Counted from the stretch's first letter, positions 27,474-36,128 are shown. The stretch: DNA of 64,000 bases from PCC-10605 sp964409355 (GCA_964409355.1 CAYPDC010000003.1:9892-73891), one strand, 5' to 3'. Notes: a model not told the origin generated them from the sequence alone. A program made the numbers and translations.

Positions 27474-27656
27474 ATGACAAAATTAAGAGAATTAACTTAT
27501 TTAGAAGTAACTGATCGTCTTAAATTTTTTGGTTTTAGATTTTATAGACAAGGAAAAGGTTCTCATGAATTATGGGTTAGAGATCATGATGGAATTGTAA
27601 TTCCAGTTCCTCATCGCACTTACTCAGAAAATGTTAAGAATCATGTAGGAATATAA
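27474..27656 (+). pseudogene. hicA: HicA-family toxin with altered C-terminus
   Basis: Starts at ATG 27474 (MTKLRELTYLEV). The double-stranded RNA-binding-like core FFGFRFYRQGKGSHELWVRD with the catalytic His is present, but after VPHRTYS the frame departs from the family: the conserved K-G-T-L-R-x-I ending is replaced by ENVKNHVGI. In the neighbouring frame KMLRIM is visible, so a small indel near 27,620-27,640 is likely. At 60 residues it is short of the usual ~70-80. Possibly inactive. Confidence 0.65.
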
Positions 27657-27741
27657 GAATAATATTTAGCAACCGTCATCATCTTGGGTAAAGTTAGAGA
27701 TGAGATCATAAATAATCTACTCGTATCCAGATAAAGACAAT

Positions 27742-27945
27742 ATGAAACAACTGACATGGGAATTGGCTAATCAACTAATTGCGGAAAATACAGAAGAAAT
27801 AAGCTCAGAAGAAATAAATAAAAATCCCTTAGTTAGTATTTCGATCGATCGCACCTCCTCATTCCCAAAACCCGATCGCACCTCCTCATTCCCACAACCC
27901 GATCGAACCACCCCATTTCTAAAACATCGAGCGAACCTAACCTAA
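27742..27945 (+). CDS. Short frame built partly from HIP1 repeats
   Basis: 67 codons. The first ~35 (MKQLTWELANQLIAENTEEI…) look like a normal protein start, the rest is tandem DRTSSFP(K/Q)P encoded by GATCGCACCTCCTCATTCCC repeats. I suspect a gene whose 3' end was overwritten by repeat DNA. Function unknown; it may not be expressed. Confidence 0.35.
   Translation: MKQLTWELANQLIAENTEEISSEEINKNPLVSISIDRTSSFPKPDRTSSFPQPDRTTPFLKHRANLT
27842..27935. repeat. Tandem HIP1-containing repeat, ~27-bp period
   Basis: GATCGCACCTCCTCATTCCC followed by (a)aaaccc occurs twice in tandem with a third degenerate unit; related units recur at 28,484-28,600 and 29,330-29,355. The reverse complement matches the GGAGGTGCGATC side of the repeats at 25,366 and 26,983. 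Confidence 0.65.
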
Positions 27946-27996
27946 TCCATGAAAATAACTTATAATAAGGTAACGAAATAATCGGAGGCAGTCATA

Positions 27997-28458
27997 ATGG
28001 TAGCCCAATTAATCAAAAATCAAACAAATTTATACGATACTGATTATAATCTTTGGATATTAGAAACCGTTAAAAAACTAAAAATTCGTGATTTTAACTC
28101 CGTTGATTGGGACAATTTAATTGAGGAGGTTTTAGACTTGAGTAAAAGGGATAAAAGAAAGCTAGAGAGTTTATTAATAAAATTAATTGAACACTTACTA
28201 ATCTTAGCGTATTGGCAATCAGAAAAAGAGAGAAATAAGGGACATTGGGAACGAGAAATTCTGAATTTTCAACAACAAATTATTAGAGAATTAGAAGATA
28301 GTCCTAGTTTAAAAAATCATCTGAAGAATAAGTTTCTTGACTGTTATCAAAAAGGTTGCAAATTAGCTTCTAAACATTCTCAACTACCTCTCAATACCTT
28401 CCCCGAAGAACCGATCGCACCCTTAGAACAAATCTTAGATGAGAACTGGCTTCCTTAA
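27997..28458 (+). CDS. DUF29-domain protein
   Basis: 153 residues, whole-length DUF29: LYDTDYNLWILETVKKL, then DWDNLIEEVLDLSKRDKRKLES, then LPLNTFPEEP…LEQILDENWLP. All-helical, cytosolic, very common and expanded in cyanobacteria, function unknown. A GGAGGC ribosome site precedes ATG. Close paralogue of 62,706; more distant ones at 54,720 and 63,377. Confidence 0.88.
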   Translation: MVAQLIKNQTNLYDTDYNLWILETVKKLKIRDFNSVDWDNLIEEVLDLSKRDKRKLESLLIKLIEHLLILAYWQSEKERNKGHWEREILNFQQQIIRELEDSPSLKNHLKNKFLDCYQKGCKLASKHSQLPLNTFPEEPIAPLEQILDENWLP

Positions 28459-28513
28459 ATCGTCACAAAACTTAACCAAAAGCTCGATCGCACCTCCTCA
28501 TTTCCCAAAGCCC

Positions 28514-28542
28514 GATCCCGAAGGGATCTGCTTCGCAGCACG
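28514..28542. repeat. Very small repeat in a HIP1 site (copy d)
   Basis: GATC, then ccgaagggatctgcttcgcag, then CACGCACC: another ~25-base insert splitting a GATCGCACC context. Confidence 0.55.
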
Positions 28543-28676
28543 CACCTCTCCATTCTCAAAACCCGATCGCACCTCCCCATAACCAAACTCGATCGCGCCT
28601 GAATTATAGAACTTCATAATCGCTAAATGTAGCCAAAATGGGCTATTATAGTGAATAAAAATAAAATATTTAACTT

Positions 28677-28937
28677 ATGAGTAAAACTGCAACTGTACGA
28701 GCTAGAATTGAACCCGATCTAAAAATTAGAGTAGAAAATATTTTTCAAAAGTTAGGATTAAGTACCACAGAGGCAATCAATCTTTTTTATAAACAAGTTG
28801 AATTACAGCAAGGATTACCTTTTGAAGTGAAAATTCCCAATGAGATAACTCAAAAAACACTAGAAAAAACGGATCGAGGTGAGGAATTGAATCACTGCGA
28901 CAATTTAGAGAATATGTTTGAGCAACTGGGGATGTAA
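28677..28937 (+). CDS. RelB/DinJ-family antitoxin
   Basis: 86-residue ribbon-helix-helix antitoxin: KTATVRARIEPDLKIRVENI, then LGLSTTEAINLFYKQVE, then LPFEVKIPNE. Acts with a YafQ-type toxin encoded just downstream. Intact. Confidence 0.88.
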   Translation: MSKTATVRARIEPDLKIRVENIFQKLGLSTTEAINLFYKQVELQQGLPFEVKIPNEITQKTLEKTDRGEELNHCDNLENMFEQLGM

Positions 28938-28939
28938 TA

Positions 28940-29213
28940 GTGAAACCCGAATTATACTAAGCGTTTTGAAAAAGACGTGAAAACCATGAAAAAAAGAGGA
29001 AAAAATATGAATAAACTCAAACAAATAATCATTCAATTAGCTAAGGGGGAAATTCTGGAAGCTAAATATAAGGGTCATAAACTAATCGGAAATTATACTG
29101 ATCGTAGAGAATGCCATATTGAACCTGATTGGTTATTAATTTATAAACTAATTCCTCAAGATGATCTAATTATTTTTGAAAGAACAGGCACTCATTCAGA
29201 TTTATTTAATTAG
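28940..29213 (+). pseudogene. YafQ-family toxin, N-terminal frameshift
   Basis: GTG 28940 opens VKPE and then hits TAA at 28958; the +1 frame continues YTKRFEKDVKTMKKRGKN to the stop at 29213 with the YafQ core GHKLIGNYTDRRECHIEPDWLLIY and the end RTGTHSDLF. A 1-base change near 28,950 therefore separates the natural start from the body. The downstream frame could restart at GTG 28977 and yield a 78-residue toxin lacking the first strand/helix. Likely inactive or attenuated, leaving a free antitoxin. Confidence 0.8.
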
Positions 29214-29278
29214 ATTAGTACAGAGCGATCGCACTTTCCCAAACAGTTATCTTCCTTCCCTTGTTATAGAACTTAATT

Positions 29279-29310
29279 CGATCGCCAGAAGTGGTGCTGC
29301 GAGATCGCAC
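29279..29310. repeat. Very small repeat in a HIP1 site (copy e)
   Basis: CGATCG, then ccagaagtggtgctgcga, then GATCGCAC; the core gtgg(t/c)(g/a)ctgcg.GATCGCA matches copy a. Confidence 0.55.
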
Positions 29311-29400
29311 TCCGTCACAAAACTTAACTAAAACCTCGATCGAACCTCCTCAAATTAGGGCATATTAAAAAGTATATGACCTAGAAATTAATAACATCCC

Positions 29401-30396
29401 ATGACGATCGACTTTTTCACAGATAAAGTAATTCTCATTACTGGTGGCACAGGCTCTTTCGGCAAACAATGCGTAAAAACTTTACTGACAAAATATAACC
29501 TCAAAAAAATTATTGTTTATTCCCGTGATGAGTTAAAACAATGGGAAATGTCACAAATTTTCAACGATGACAGAATGCGTTATTTTATCGGAGATGTGAG
29601 AGATGTAGAACGTTTGAACTTGGCTATGCGCGGAGTTGATTTTATCATTCATGCTGCCGCCCTAAAACAAATTCCTACTGCCGAATATAACCCCATGGAA
29701 TGTATTAAAACCAATATTTTAGGGGCAAATAATATCATCGATGTTGCCTTAGCTTCAGGAGTGCAAAAAGTCATCGCTTTATCTACAGACAAAGCAGTTA
29801 ATCCTACTAATTTATATGGGGCAACAAAATTGGCTTCTGATAAGTTATTTGTCGCCGCTAATAATATTGCCGGTGGTTTGCCTACTCGTTTTTCTGTGGT
29901 ACGCTATGGTAATGTTGTGGGTTCAAGAGGTTCTGTTATTCCCTTATTTCAAAAATTAGTCAAGGAAAACGCCCCCGAAATTCCCATTACTGATCCTCGT
30001 ATGACTCGCTTTTGGATTACCCTTGAGCAAGGAGTGGAGTTTGTTCTAAAAGCATTTCAACGTATGAAAGGGGGAGAAACATTTATCCCCAAAATTCCCT
30101 CCATGAAAATGACTGATTTGGGAAGTGCGATCGCCCCTAATACACCTCAAAAAATTATCGGTATTCGCCCCGGAGAAAAGCTACACGAAGCCATGTGCAA
30201 TCGAGAAGTTTCCCATTTAGTTTATGAATTTCCCGATTATTTTGTTATTCGTCCTACAATAGAATTTCAAAGTAAAATCGATTATTCAGTTAATGAATTA
30301 GGGGAAAAAGGGCAATCCGTGCCTGAAGGTTTTGAGTATAGTTCTGATAATAATACCGATTGGTTAACTAAAGAACAACTATTATCGATGATTTAA
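29401..30396 (+). CDS. pseB: UDP-N-acetylglucosamine 4,6-dehydratase (inverting)
   Basis: 331-residue extended short-chain dehydrogenase. NAD(P) motif GGTGSFG at residues 15-21; catalytic D130-K131 and Y139-x3-K143 in STDKAVNPTNLYGATK. This is the PseB form, which dehydrates and C5-epimerises UDP-GlcNAc to the 4-keto-6-deoxy-L-arabino-hexose, the first step to pseudaminic acid. The EKLHEAMCNREV segment is also family-typical. First of the dispersed pse genes; pseC lies 31 kb away on the same strand. Confidence 0.93.
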   Translation: MTIDFFTDKVILITGGTGSFGKQCVKTLLTKYNLKKIIVYSRDELKQWEMSQIFNDDRMRYFIGDVRDVERLNLAMRGVDFIIHAAALKQIPTAEYNPMECIKTNILGANNIIDVALASGVQKVIALSTDKAVNPTNLYGATKLASDKLFVAANNIAGGLPTRFSVVRYGNVVGSRGSVIPLFQKLVKENAPEIPITDPRMTRFWITLEQGVEFVLKAFQRMKGGETFIPKIPSMKMTDLGSAIAPNTPQKIIGIRPGEKLHEAMCNREVSHLVYEFPDYFVIRPTIEFQSKIDYSVNELGEKGQSVPEGFEYSSDNNTDWLTKEQLLSMI

Positions 30397-30406
30397 TATT
30401 AATACA

Positions 30407-31282
30407 ATGAGTTTTGACAATGTTTGTAAGTATTTAGCAGAGCAATATCCTCAACCCTTTATAGAATGGTTGTTAGGCATCAAAAATTCTCCCGTTAAAG
30501 TGCTAAAAACGGAATTAAATATTGATCCCATCAGAGCCGATTCGGTATTACTGTTAAGATTAGATCAACGTATTCTACATCTTGAGTTTCAAACAGAGGC
30601 AAAATCGAAACCCCCTATGCCTTTGAGAATGCTTGACTATTCCGTCAGACTCAAGCGAAAATATGGACTTGATGTCATGCAAATTATTATTTTTCTGAAG
30701 AAAACTGAATCAGAAGTAGTTTTTCAAGAAGAATATCGAGATCGAACTACAACTCATAAATATAGGATAATCCGCTTATGGGAAGAAGATACAGAATTAT
30801 TTTTACAGCAACCGATTTTATATCCCTTTGCGGTTTTAGCCAAATCTGAATCACCAGAGATATTATTAGAAAAGGTAGCCAGTAAAATTAATGACTTAGA
30901 TAACGAGTTACAACCAGAATTAATGGCTTGTACCTACATTTTAGCTGGTTTAAAATTAGAACAAAGATTAATTAAATCATTATTAAGGGAGGAAATTATG
31001 AAGGATTCTGTGACATACCAAGAAATAGTTAAAGATGCTGAAATTAAAGGTGAAATTCAGGGAAAAATGAAAGGTAAAATTGAGGGAAAGATTGAAGGAA
31101 AAAGGGAAGAAGCTCTAAATTTACTGGAAAAAATGATTAGAAATAAACTAGAATTATTTGATGGGGATTTATTTCGTCAAATTGAAAATTTAACCCTCGA
31201 AAAAATGGAAGATTTGGCGATCGCACTTTTGAAAATGGATTATTTAGGAGATTTGGAATTATGGTTAGAAGATAACAGTTAG
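30407..31282 (+). CDS. Rpn-family nuclease/DUF4351 protein
   Basis: 291 residues. The N-terminal part (1-~190) is a PD-(D/E)XK-like Rpn/transposase-31 domain (ADSVLLLRLDQRILHLEFQTEAK with D…E.Q); then a low-complexity stretch of K/E/G repeats (IQGKMKGKIEGKIEGK, ~215-235) and a DUF4351-like C-terminal helix bundle. Homologues are abundant in cyanobacteria and linked to recombination-promoting DNA cleavage. Starts 8 bases after pseB. Its second half is duplicated just downstream. Confidence 0.85.
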   Translation: MSFDNVCKYLAEQYPQPFIEWLLGIKNSPVKVLKTELNIDPIRADSVLLLRLDQRILHLEFQTEAKSKPPMPLRMLDYSVRLKRKYGLDVMQIIIFLKKTESEVVFQEEYRDRTTTHKYRIIRLWEEDTELFLQQPILYPFAVLAKSESPEILLEKVASKINDLDNELQPELMACTYILAGLKLEQRLIKSLLREEIMKDSVTYQEIVKDAEIKGEIQGKMKGKIEGKIEGKREEALNLLEKMIRNKLELFDGDLFRQIENLTLEKMEDLAIALLKMDYLGDLELWLEDNS

Positions 31283-31370
31283 CAGGTGCGATCGCACCTT
31301 AGCTTTTTTATTGAAGTTTAATTCTACAAAGTTTATTTGAAGGTGAAACAAGAGTTTTACAAATTTTTAG

Positions 31371-31839
31371 ACAGAATTATTTTTACAGCAACCGATTTTA
31401 TATCCCTTTGCGGTTTTAGCCAAATCTGAATCACCAGAGATATTATTAGAAAAGGTAGCCAGTAAAATTAATGACTTAGATAACGAGTTACAACCAGAAT
31501 TAATGGCTTGTACCTACATTTTAGCTGGTTTAAAATTAGAGAAAAAATTGATTAAATCACTATTAAAGGAGGAAATTATGAAAGATTCTGTGACATACCA
31601 AGAAATAGTTAAAGATGCTGAAATTAAAGGCGAAATAAGGGGCAAACGAAAAGAGGTTTTAAGTTTACTAGAAAAAATGATTAGAAATAAACTAGAATTA
31701 TTTGATGGGGATTTATTTCGTCAAATTGAAAATTTAACCCTCGAAAAAATGGAAGATTTGGCGATCGCACTTTTGAAAATGGATTATTTAGGAGATTTGG
31801 AGTTATGGTTAGAAGATAATAGTTAGCAGGTGCGATCGA
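31371..31839 (+). repeat. Direct duplication of the 3' half of the Rpn-like gene
   Basis: Starting acagaattatttttacagca, this stretch repeats 30,791-31,294 with few changes and lacks a 36-base piece of the G/K/E repeat. The join upstream has an in-frame TAG, so the copy is cut off from any N-terminal half. Its open frame 31,503-31,826 encodes only the DUF4351-like end. Confidence 0.85.
31503..31826 (+). pseudogene. Truncated Rpn/DUF4351 copy
   Basis: 107 codons identical in most positions to residues ~170-291 of the upstream protein but without the nuclease domain and without the IEGK repeats. It would start at an internal ATG (MACTYI). Probably a non-functional by-product of the duplication; it could at most make a free oligomerisation/regulatory domain. 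Confidence 0.7.
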
Positions 31840-31922
31840 TACTTCTTATTTTCAAATTAATACAGGTATTCGTGATTATTGTGATTATATTCACAACATA
31901 GCCAAAAAGGAAAAAAAACATT

Positions 31923-32165
31923 ATGATTGAACTATATCAAAAGATTTTTCTGAATCGAGACTTTCCCAGATATAACCTGAAAAAAGGAGATATAGCCACA
32001 TTTATTGACACCGTACCCCACCCCACGGGGGAGGAGGAAGGTTATGTTTTAGAAGTATTTAATGTCTTTGGTGAATCGATCGATGTTGTTATTGTTCCTC
32101 AAAGTGCCGTTAATTCTCTACAAGAAAATCAAATTTTAACAGTTCGTTCATTCCTCGAAGTTTAA
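31923..32165 (+). CDS. DUF4926-domain protein
   Basis: 80-residue small protein with the DUF4926 pattern (YNLKKGDIATFIDTVPHPTG.EEGYVLEVFN). The family is short, cytosolic and typically found next to toxin-like genes in cyanobacteria; function unknown. AAAAAGGA lies 11 bases before the ATG. Intact. Confidence 0.75.
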   Translation: MIELYQKIFLNRDFPRYNLKKGDIATFIDTVPHPTGEEEGYVLEVFNVFGESIDVVIVPQSAVNSLQENQILTVRSFLEV

Positions 32166-32271
32166 ACTATTTCCTAATCAATTATCTTAATTTTGTTATT
32201 AGACTTTATCCGAAATATGCACTTTGAAAAATGGATTATTTAATCGCATTTAATTAAATTATAGTAATAAG

Positions 32272-32898
32272 ATGAAAAAAACGAAAAAAGTTTCTGTTTC
32301 TATTTTAGATTATGGTAGTGGAAATGTTAAATCCGTTTATAATCTAGTCTCTACTTTATGTGATCAAGTGGTTATATCAAATCAAAGTGAAACCATAAAA
32401 GAAGCAACTCACTTGATTTTACCCGGTGTCGGTGCTTTCGGTTCTTCAATGGAAAAAATAAAAAAAAATATTCCCTTAGATGTTTTACACAAAGAAGTTT
32501 TTGAACAGGAAAAACCCTTTTTAGGTATTTGTGTAGGAATGCAAGTTTTAGCAACTAAGGGATTTGAATTTGGAGAGTATGAAGGTTTAAACTGGATTCA
32601 TGGAGAAGTGAAAAAAGTACAAGTTAAAGAGAAATCTTTGCCTCACATTGGCTGGAATAACTTAGAAATCAAACAAAAATCACCACTTTTGACTGATATA
32701 GATGATCAACATGATTTTTACTTTGTTCATAGCTTCACCTTCCGTAGTGAGGATGAGAATAATAATATTGCTTTCTCACATTATGAAGATAAAATATCCG
32801 CAGTGATAAATTATCGTAATATATACGGTGTTCAATTTCACCCAGAAAAGAGTCAAATAAGTGGAAAACTATTAATGAGAAATTTTTTGAACCTTTAA
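32272..32898 (+). CDS. HisH-like glutamine amidotransferase for sugar amidination
   Basis: 208-residue class I glutaminase. The triad is visible: nucleophile in FLGICVGMQ (C87) and GVQFHPEKS (H190, E192). Although HisH-like, it sits with a HisF-like and a PseA-like gene rather than other his genes; such trios (HisH2-HisF2-WbpG in Pseudomonas O5) supply ammonia to turn an N-acetyl group of a surface sugar into acetamidino. The stop overlaps the next start (TAATG). Role inferred from context. Confidence 0.88.
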   Translation: MKKTKKVSVSILDYGSGNVKSVYNLVSTLCDQVVISNQSETIKEATHLILPGVGAFGSSMEKIKKNIPLDVLHKEVFEQEKPFLGICVGMQVLATKGFEFGEYEGLNWIHGEVKKVQVKEKSLPHIGWNNLEIKQKSPLLTDIDDQHDFYFVHSFTFRSEDENNNIAFSHYEDKISAVINYRNIYGVQFHPEKSQISGKLLMRNFLNL

Positions 32899-33713
32899 TG
32901 ATTAAAAATAGACTTATTCCCGTTTTACTATTAAAAGATGGTTGGCTTGTTCAAAGTAAAGGGTTTTCCAGATTTCAAAAATTAGGAAATCCCATTGTGG
33001 CGGTAAAAAGACTGAGTGAATGGGCTGCTGATGAACTAATATATCTTGATATTAGCCGTGAGGAAGAATATGATTTAGCAAGAGATGATCTAAAACATCC
33101 TAATAGACAAAATTTTTTAGATATTATTGAGGATGTTTCCACTTTTGCATTTATGCCAATTACTGTTGGTGGTAAGATTAGAACATTAAATGATATTGAA
33201 ATAAGACTTAAAAAAGGAGCGGACAAAGTTTCTATTAATACAATAGCAGTGGAAAATCCTGATTTTATAAAAGAATCAGCTCAAGAATTTGGCTCACAAT
33301 GTATAGTTATTTCCATTGATGTTAAATTGGAAGGAAAAGAATATGTCGTTTATACAAATGGAGGAAAAAGTCGCACAAATTACAAGGTAAAAGAATGGGC
33401 TAAAATAGTTCAAGATTATGGTGCAGGGGAGATTTTAATTAATTCAATTGATAGGGATGGTAGTAGAATGGGGTATGATATGAACTTAATTCGATTAGTT
33501 TCCAACGCCGTTAATATCCCCACGATCGCACTAGGTGGTGCCGATGACTGGGAAGATTTTGAGGAAGTTTTGAGGGAAACAAAAGCAGAAGCGGTGGCGG
33601 CAGCAAATATTTTTCATTATCGAGATCAATCTGTTTATTTAGCTAAAAAATATTTATTTGATCAAGGGCTTAATGTTCGTAAACCTTTCTTAATCGAAAT
33701 AGAAAAAATTTAG
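32898..33713 (+). CDS. HisF-like ammonia channel/cyclase for sugar amidination
   Basis: 271-residue TIM barrel of the HisF family. Counterparts of the two HisF aspartates are present (D14 in LLLKDGWLV, D141 in ISIDVKLEG). Divergent from housekeeping HisF (no RVVKG-type start; LVQSKGFSRFQ instead), as in the O-antigen HisF2 group. It probably channels ammonia from the HisH-like partner to the PseA-like enzyme, which starts 11 bases downstream. Confidence 0.87.
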   Translation: MIKNRLIPVLLLKDGWLVQSKGFSRFQKLGNPIVAVKRLSEWAADELIYLDISREEEYDLARDDLKHPNRQNFLDIIEDVSTFAFMPITVGGKIRTLNDIEIRLKKGADKVSINTIAVENPDFIKESAQEFGSQCIVISIDVKLEGKEYVVYTNGGKSRTNYKVKEWAKIVQDYGAGEILINSIDRDGSRMGYDMNLIRLVSNAVNIPTIALGGADDWEDFEEVLRETKAEAVAAANIFHYRDQSVYLAKKYLFDQGLNVRKPFLIEIEKI

Positions 33714-33724
33714 GAAATTAAATT

Positions 33725-34912
33725 ATGAAATATTGTACTAAATGTGTTTATCCTCAAGTTAGTGTTAATTTAGAACTTGACGAAGATGGTGTATGTTCTG
33801 CTTGTCGAGTTGCCGAAAAGTTTGACGAATTAAAGGAAGAATTTTGGGCTATGAGAGAACAAAAATTCGCCAAAATTGTCGATCAAGTTGTAGCAAAAAA
33901 TCAATCTAATTATGATTGCATTGTACCCGTTAGCGGTGGTAAAGATAGCTATTTTCAGACCCACATTATGGCAGAAAAATATGGTTTGAAACCTTTACTT
34001 GTAACTTATCACGGAAATAATTATCTTCCTGAAGGAGATTATAACAGGGATCGCATGAGACATCTTTTTAATGCAGATCACCTTGTTTATGGTCCTAGTG
34101 TGGAAGTATTAAAAAAATTAAATAGAATTTGCTTTAAAAAAATGGGGGATATGAATTGGCAAAATCATTGCGGTATTTTTACCATACCCATAATTGTTGC
34201 TGTGAAATTTAATATTCCTTTAGTTATTTGGGGTGAAACAACTTGGGATATTTCAGGAATGTATGAACCCGATGATTTTGTTGAGTTTAGTAATCGAGTG
34301 CGTCATGAGCATGGTTTGAGAGGTTACGAATGGTATGATCTGATTAATGAACCTGACGAGCCATTGACAGAAAAAGATATGATGTGGGCAAAATATCCTA
34401 CTGATGAGGAGATTTTAAAAGTTGGGGTTCGTGGTTTATATATCGGTAATTTTTTCAAATGGGATCCCTATAAACACACAGATTTAATGAAACAAAAGTA
34501 TCAGTGGAAAGAAGCTGAACAACCTTTTGAGAGAACTTATCGCCGCATATCTAACTTGGATGATCGATATGAAAATGGTATTCATGATTTACTTAAGTTT
34601 GTAAAGTTTGGTTATGGGCGCGCTTCAGATCATGCGTCAAAAGATATTCGTATGGGTTATATGTCTAGGGAAGAAGGTATCGAAAAAGTAAGAGAAATGG
34701 ATCATGTTGTATCTAGTGATTTAGAGTATTGGCTTAATTATGTGAATATGACAGAAACTGAATTTTGGGAAATTGCCGATACTTTTAGAAACCCAAGAGT
34801 TTGGTGGATTGAAAATGATATGTGGTATAAAGACAATATTTGGGGAACTCCATCATCTTACGGACAAGTTTATTTGGATAAAGAAGCTCAACAAAAATAT
34901 ATTAGAGATTAA
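33725..34912 (+). CDS. pseA: N-acetyl sugar amidotransferase (PseA/WbpG family)
   Basis: 395 residues. PP-loop ATPase motif SGGKDS at 70-75; N-terminal metal-site-like cysteines C4-x2-C7 and C24-x2-C27. The family uses ATP to activate an acetamido group of a sugar (Pse or ManNAc3NAc) and ammonia to make the amidine; PseA in Campylobacter is needed for Pse5Ac7Am flagellin modification. Third gene of the HisH/HisF/PseA set. The exact substrate here is not decided by sequence. Confidence 0.9.
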   Translation: MKYCTKCVYPQVSVNLELDEDGVCSACRVAEKFDELKEEFWAMREQKFAKIVDQVVAKNQSNYDCIVPVSGGKDSYFQTHIMAEKYGLKPLLVTYHGNNYLPEGDYNRDRMRHLFNADHLVYGPSVEVLKKLNRICFKKMGDMNWQNHCGIFTIPIIVAVKFNIPLVIWGETTWDISGMYEPDDFVEFSNRVRHEHGLRGYEWYDLINEPDEPLTEKDMMWAKYPTDEEILKVGVRGLYIGNFFKWDPYKHTDLMKQKYQWKEAEQPFERTYRRISNLDDRYENGIHDLLKFVKFGYGRASDHASKDIRMGYMSREEGIEKVREMDHVVSSDLEYWLNYVNMTETEFWEIADTFRNPRVWWIENDMWYKDNIWGTPSSYGQVYLDKEAQQKYIRD

Positions 34913-34916
34913 AGTT

Positions 34917-36128
34917 ATGAGAGAAATTCCTTTTGCTACGTTACAAGATGTAAATAAGAATCTGCGTAAACGAAAAATAGTTTTATTTGGTGCGGGAAAT
35001 ATTGCTGAAAAAACTAGCAGAATTATTCCTGAAAATTCTCTGAGTGCGATCGCAGATAATGCTTCAAATTTGTGGGAAACTGAGCAATTAGGAGTTGTTA
35101 TTCAAAATCCCATTTTTTTGAAGGAAAACCAAGATCAATATTACATAATAATTTGTACGACTTCATTTAAAGAAGTTTCTATACAATTATCCGAATATGG
35201 GTTAATTCCCCAAAAAGATTTTATTGTTAGTCCTATTCTTAATGATTTAAGAATTATTGCAGAACTAGAATCAGTCAAACAAACACTTATTTTTTCAAGT
35301 GGTTCTCCTGTTAATGAGTCTTCGGATTATGGGGGAGGAATTTATCAAGTTGATATTGATGGTGATTCGTGGAAATACACAAAGAAAATAAGTGATAACT
35401 GTTATGGAATTATTAAGTATCAAGATAATTTCGTTTCTGTGAGTACCGAAATAGGAATTTTTGAGTTCGATCGTAATTTTAATATCATTAGGAATAAAAA
35501 CCTTCCTCCTAAAACAAGAGCGCACGGTGTTGCTTATTGTGAAGAACTTGATCGCTTTTATATTGTCGGTAGTTATCTTGATGGGGTTTATGTTCTTGAT
35601 AATGAATTTAATATTATTGATACAATACTATTCTCTCGAAAAAGAGCTATATATGATTCTCCTCATCATCATTGTAATGATTGTTGTGTGGTGGGTAAAA
35701 GTTTATATGTGAGTATGTTTTCTTATACAGGTAATTGGAAATTAGATATTTTTGATGGTGCAGTGGTGGAAATTGATTTAACAAACCATCAAATAATTGC
35801 CCCCATTATCCAAGATTTATGGATGCCTCATAACATATCCTATTTAGGAGGAAGTTTAACAGTGTTAGATTCACTCAGAGGAAGTTTAAGAAAAAATAAT
35901 GCTCAAGTTATTGGTCAATTTCCAGCTTTTACAAGAGGATTAGGCTATGACGGAATTTATTATTATATTGGTCAAAGTAGAAACAGAAATTTTACCAAAA
36001 ATATGGGTCTAAGCAATAATATTTCTATAGATGCGTCAATTGTTATTTTTGACGAATATACGAAAGTATCAAGAAGTTTACAGTTACCAATTCAAATGTC
36101 AGAAATTCACTCAATTGTAATTTTCTAA
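34917..36128 (+). CDS. Rossmann-like plus beta-propeller (DUF4915-like) protein
   Basis: 403 residues from ATG 34917, just after pseA. Residues ~1-110 look like a small nucleotide-binding fold (KIVLFGAGNIAEKTSRII, as in PglD/methyltransferase C-terminal-type domains). Residues ~120-403 contain repeating beta-rich units with GVAYCEELDRFYIVGSYLDG and SPHHHCNDCCVVG, resembling DUF4915/TIGR03032-type propellers. Cytosolic. Position suggests a part in surface-sugar handling; no known activity. An ORF start further upstream inside pseA is unlikely. Confidence 0.6.
   Translation: MREIPFATLQDVNKNLRKRKIVLFGAGNIAEKTSRIIPENSLSAIADNASNLWETEQLGVVIQNPIFLKENQDQYYIIICTTSFKEVSIQLSEYGLIPQKDFIVSPILNDLRIIAELESVKQTLIFSSGSPVNESSDYGGGIYQVDIDGDSWKYTKKISDNCYGIIKYQDNFVSVSTEIGIFEFDRNFNIIRNKNLPPKTRAHGVAYCEELDRFYIVGSYLDGVYVLDNEFNIIDTILFSRKRAIYDSPHHHCNDCCVVGKSLYVSMFSYTGNWKLDIFDGAVVEIDLTNHQIIAPIIQDLWMPHNISYLGGSLTVLDSLRGSLRKNNAQVIGQFPAFTRGLGYDGIYYYIGQSRNRNFTKNMGLSNNISIDASIVIFDEYTKVSRSLQLPIQMSEIHSIVIF

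Noticed and set aside
27842..28610. CRISPR array
   Set aside because: Repeat units abut or vary in spacing, contain HIP1, have no unique regular spacers and no cas genes nearby.
32272..33713. Histidine biosynthesis hisH/hisF
   Set aside because: No other his genes nearby, HisF start diverges from the housekeeping type, and both are locked to a PseA/WbpG-type gene.
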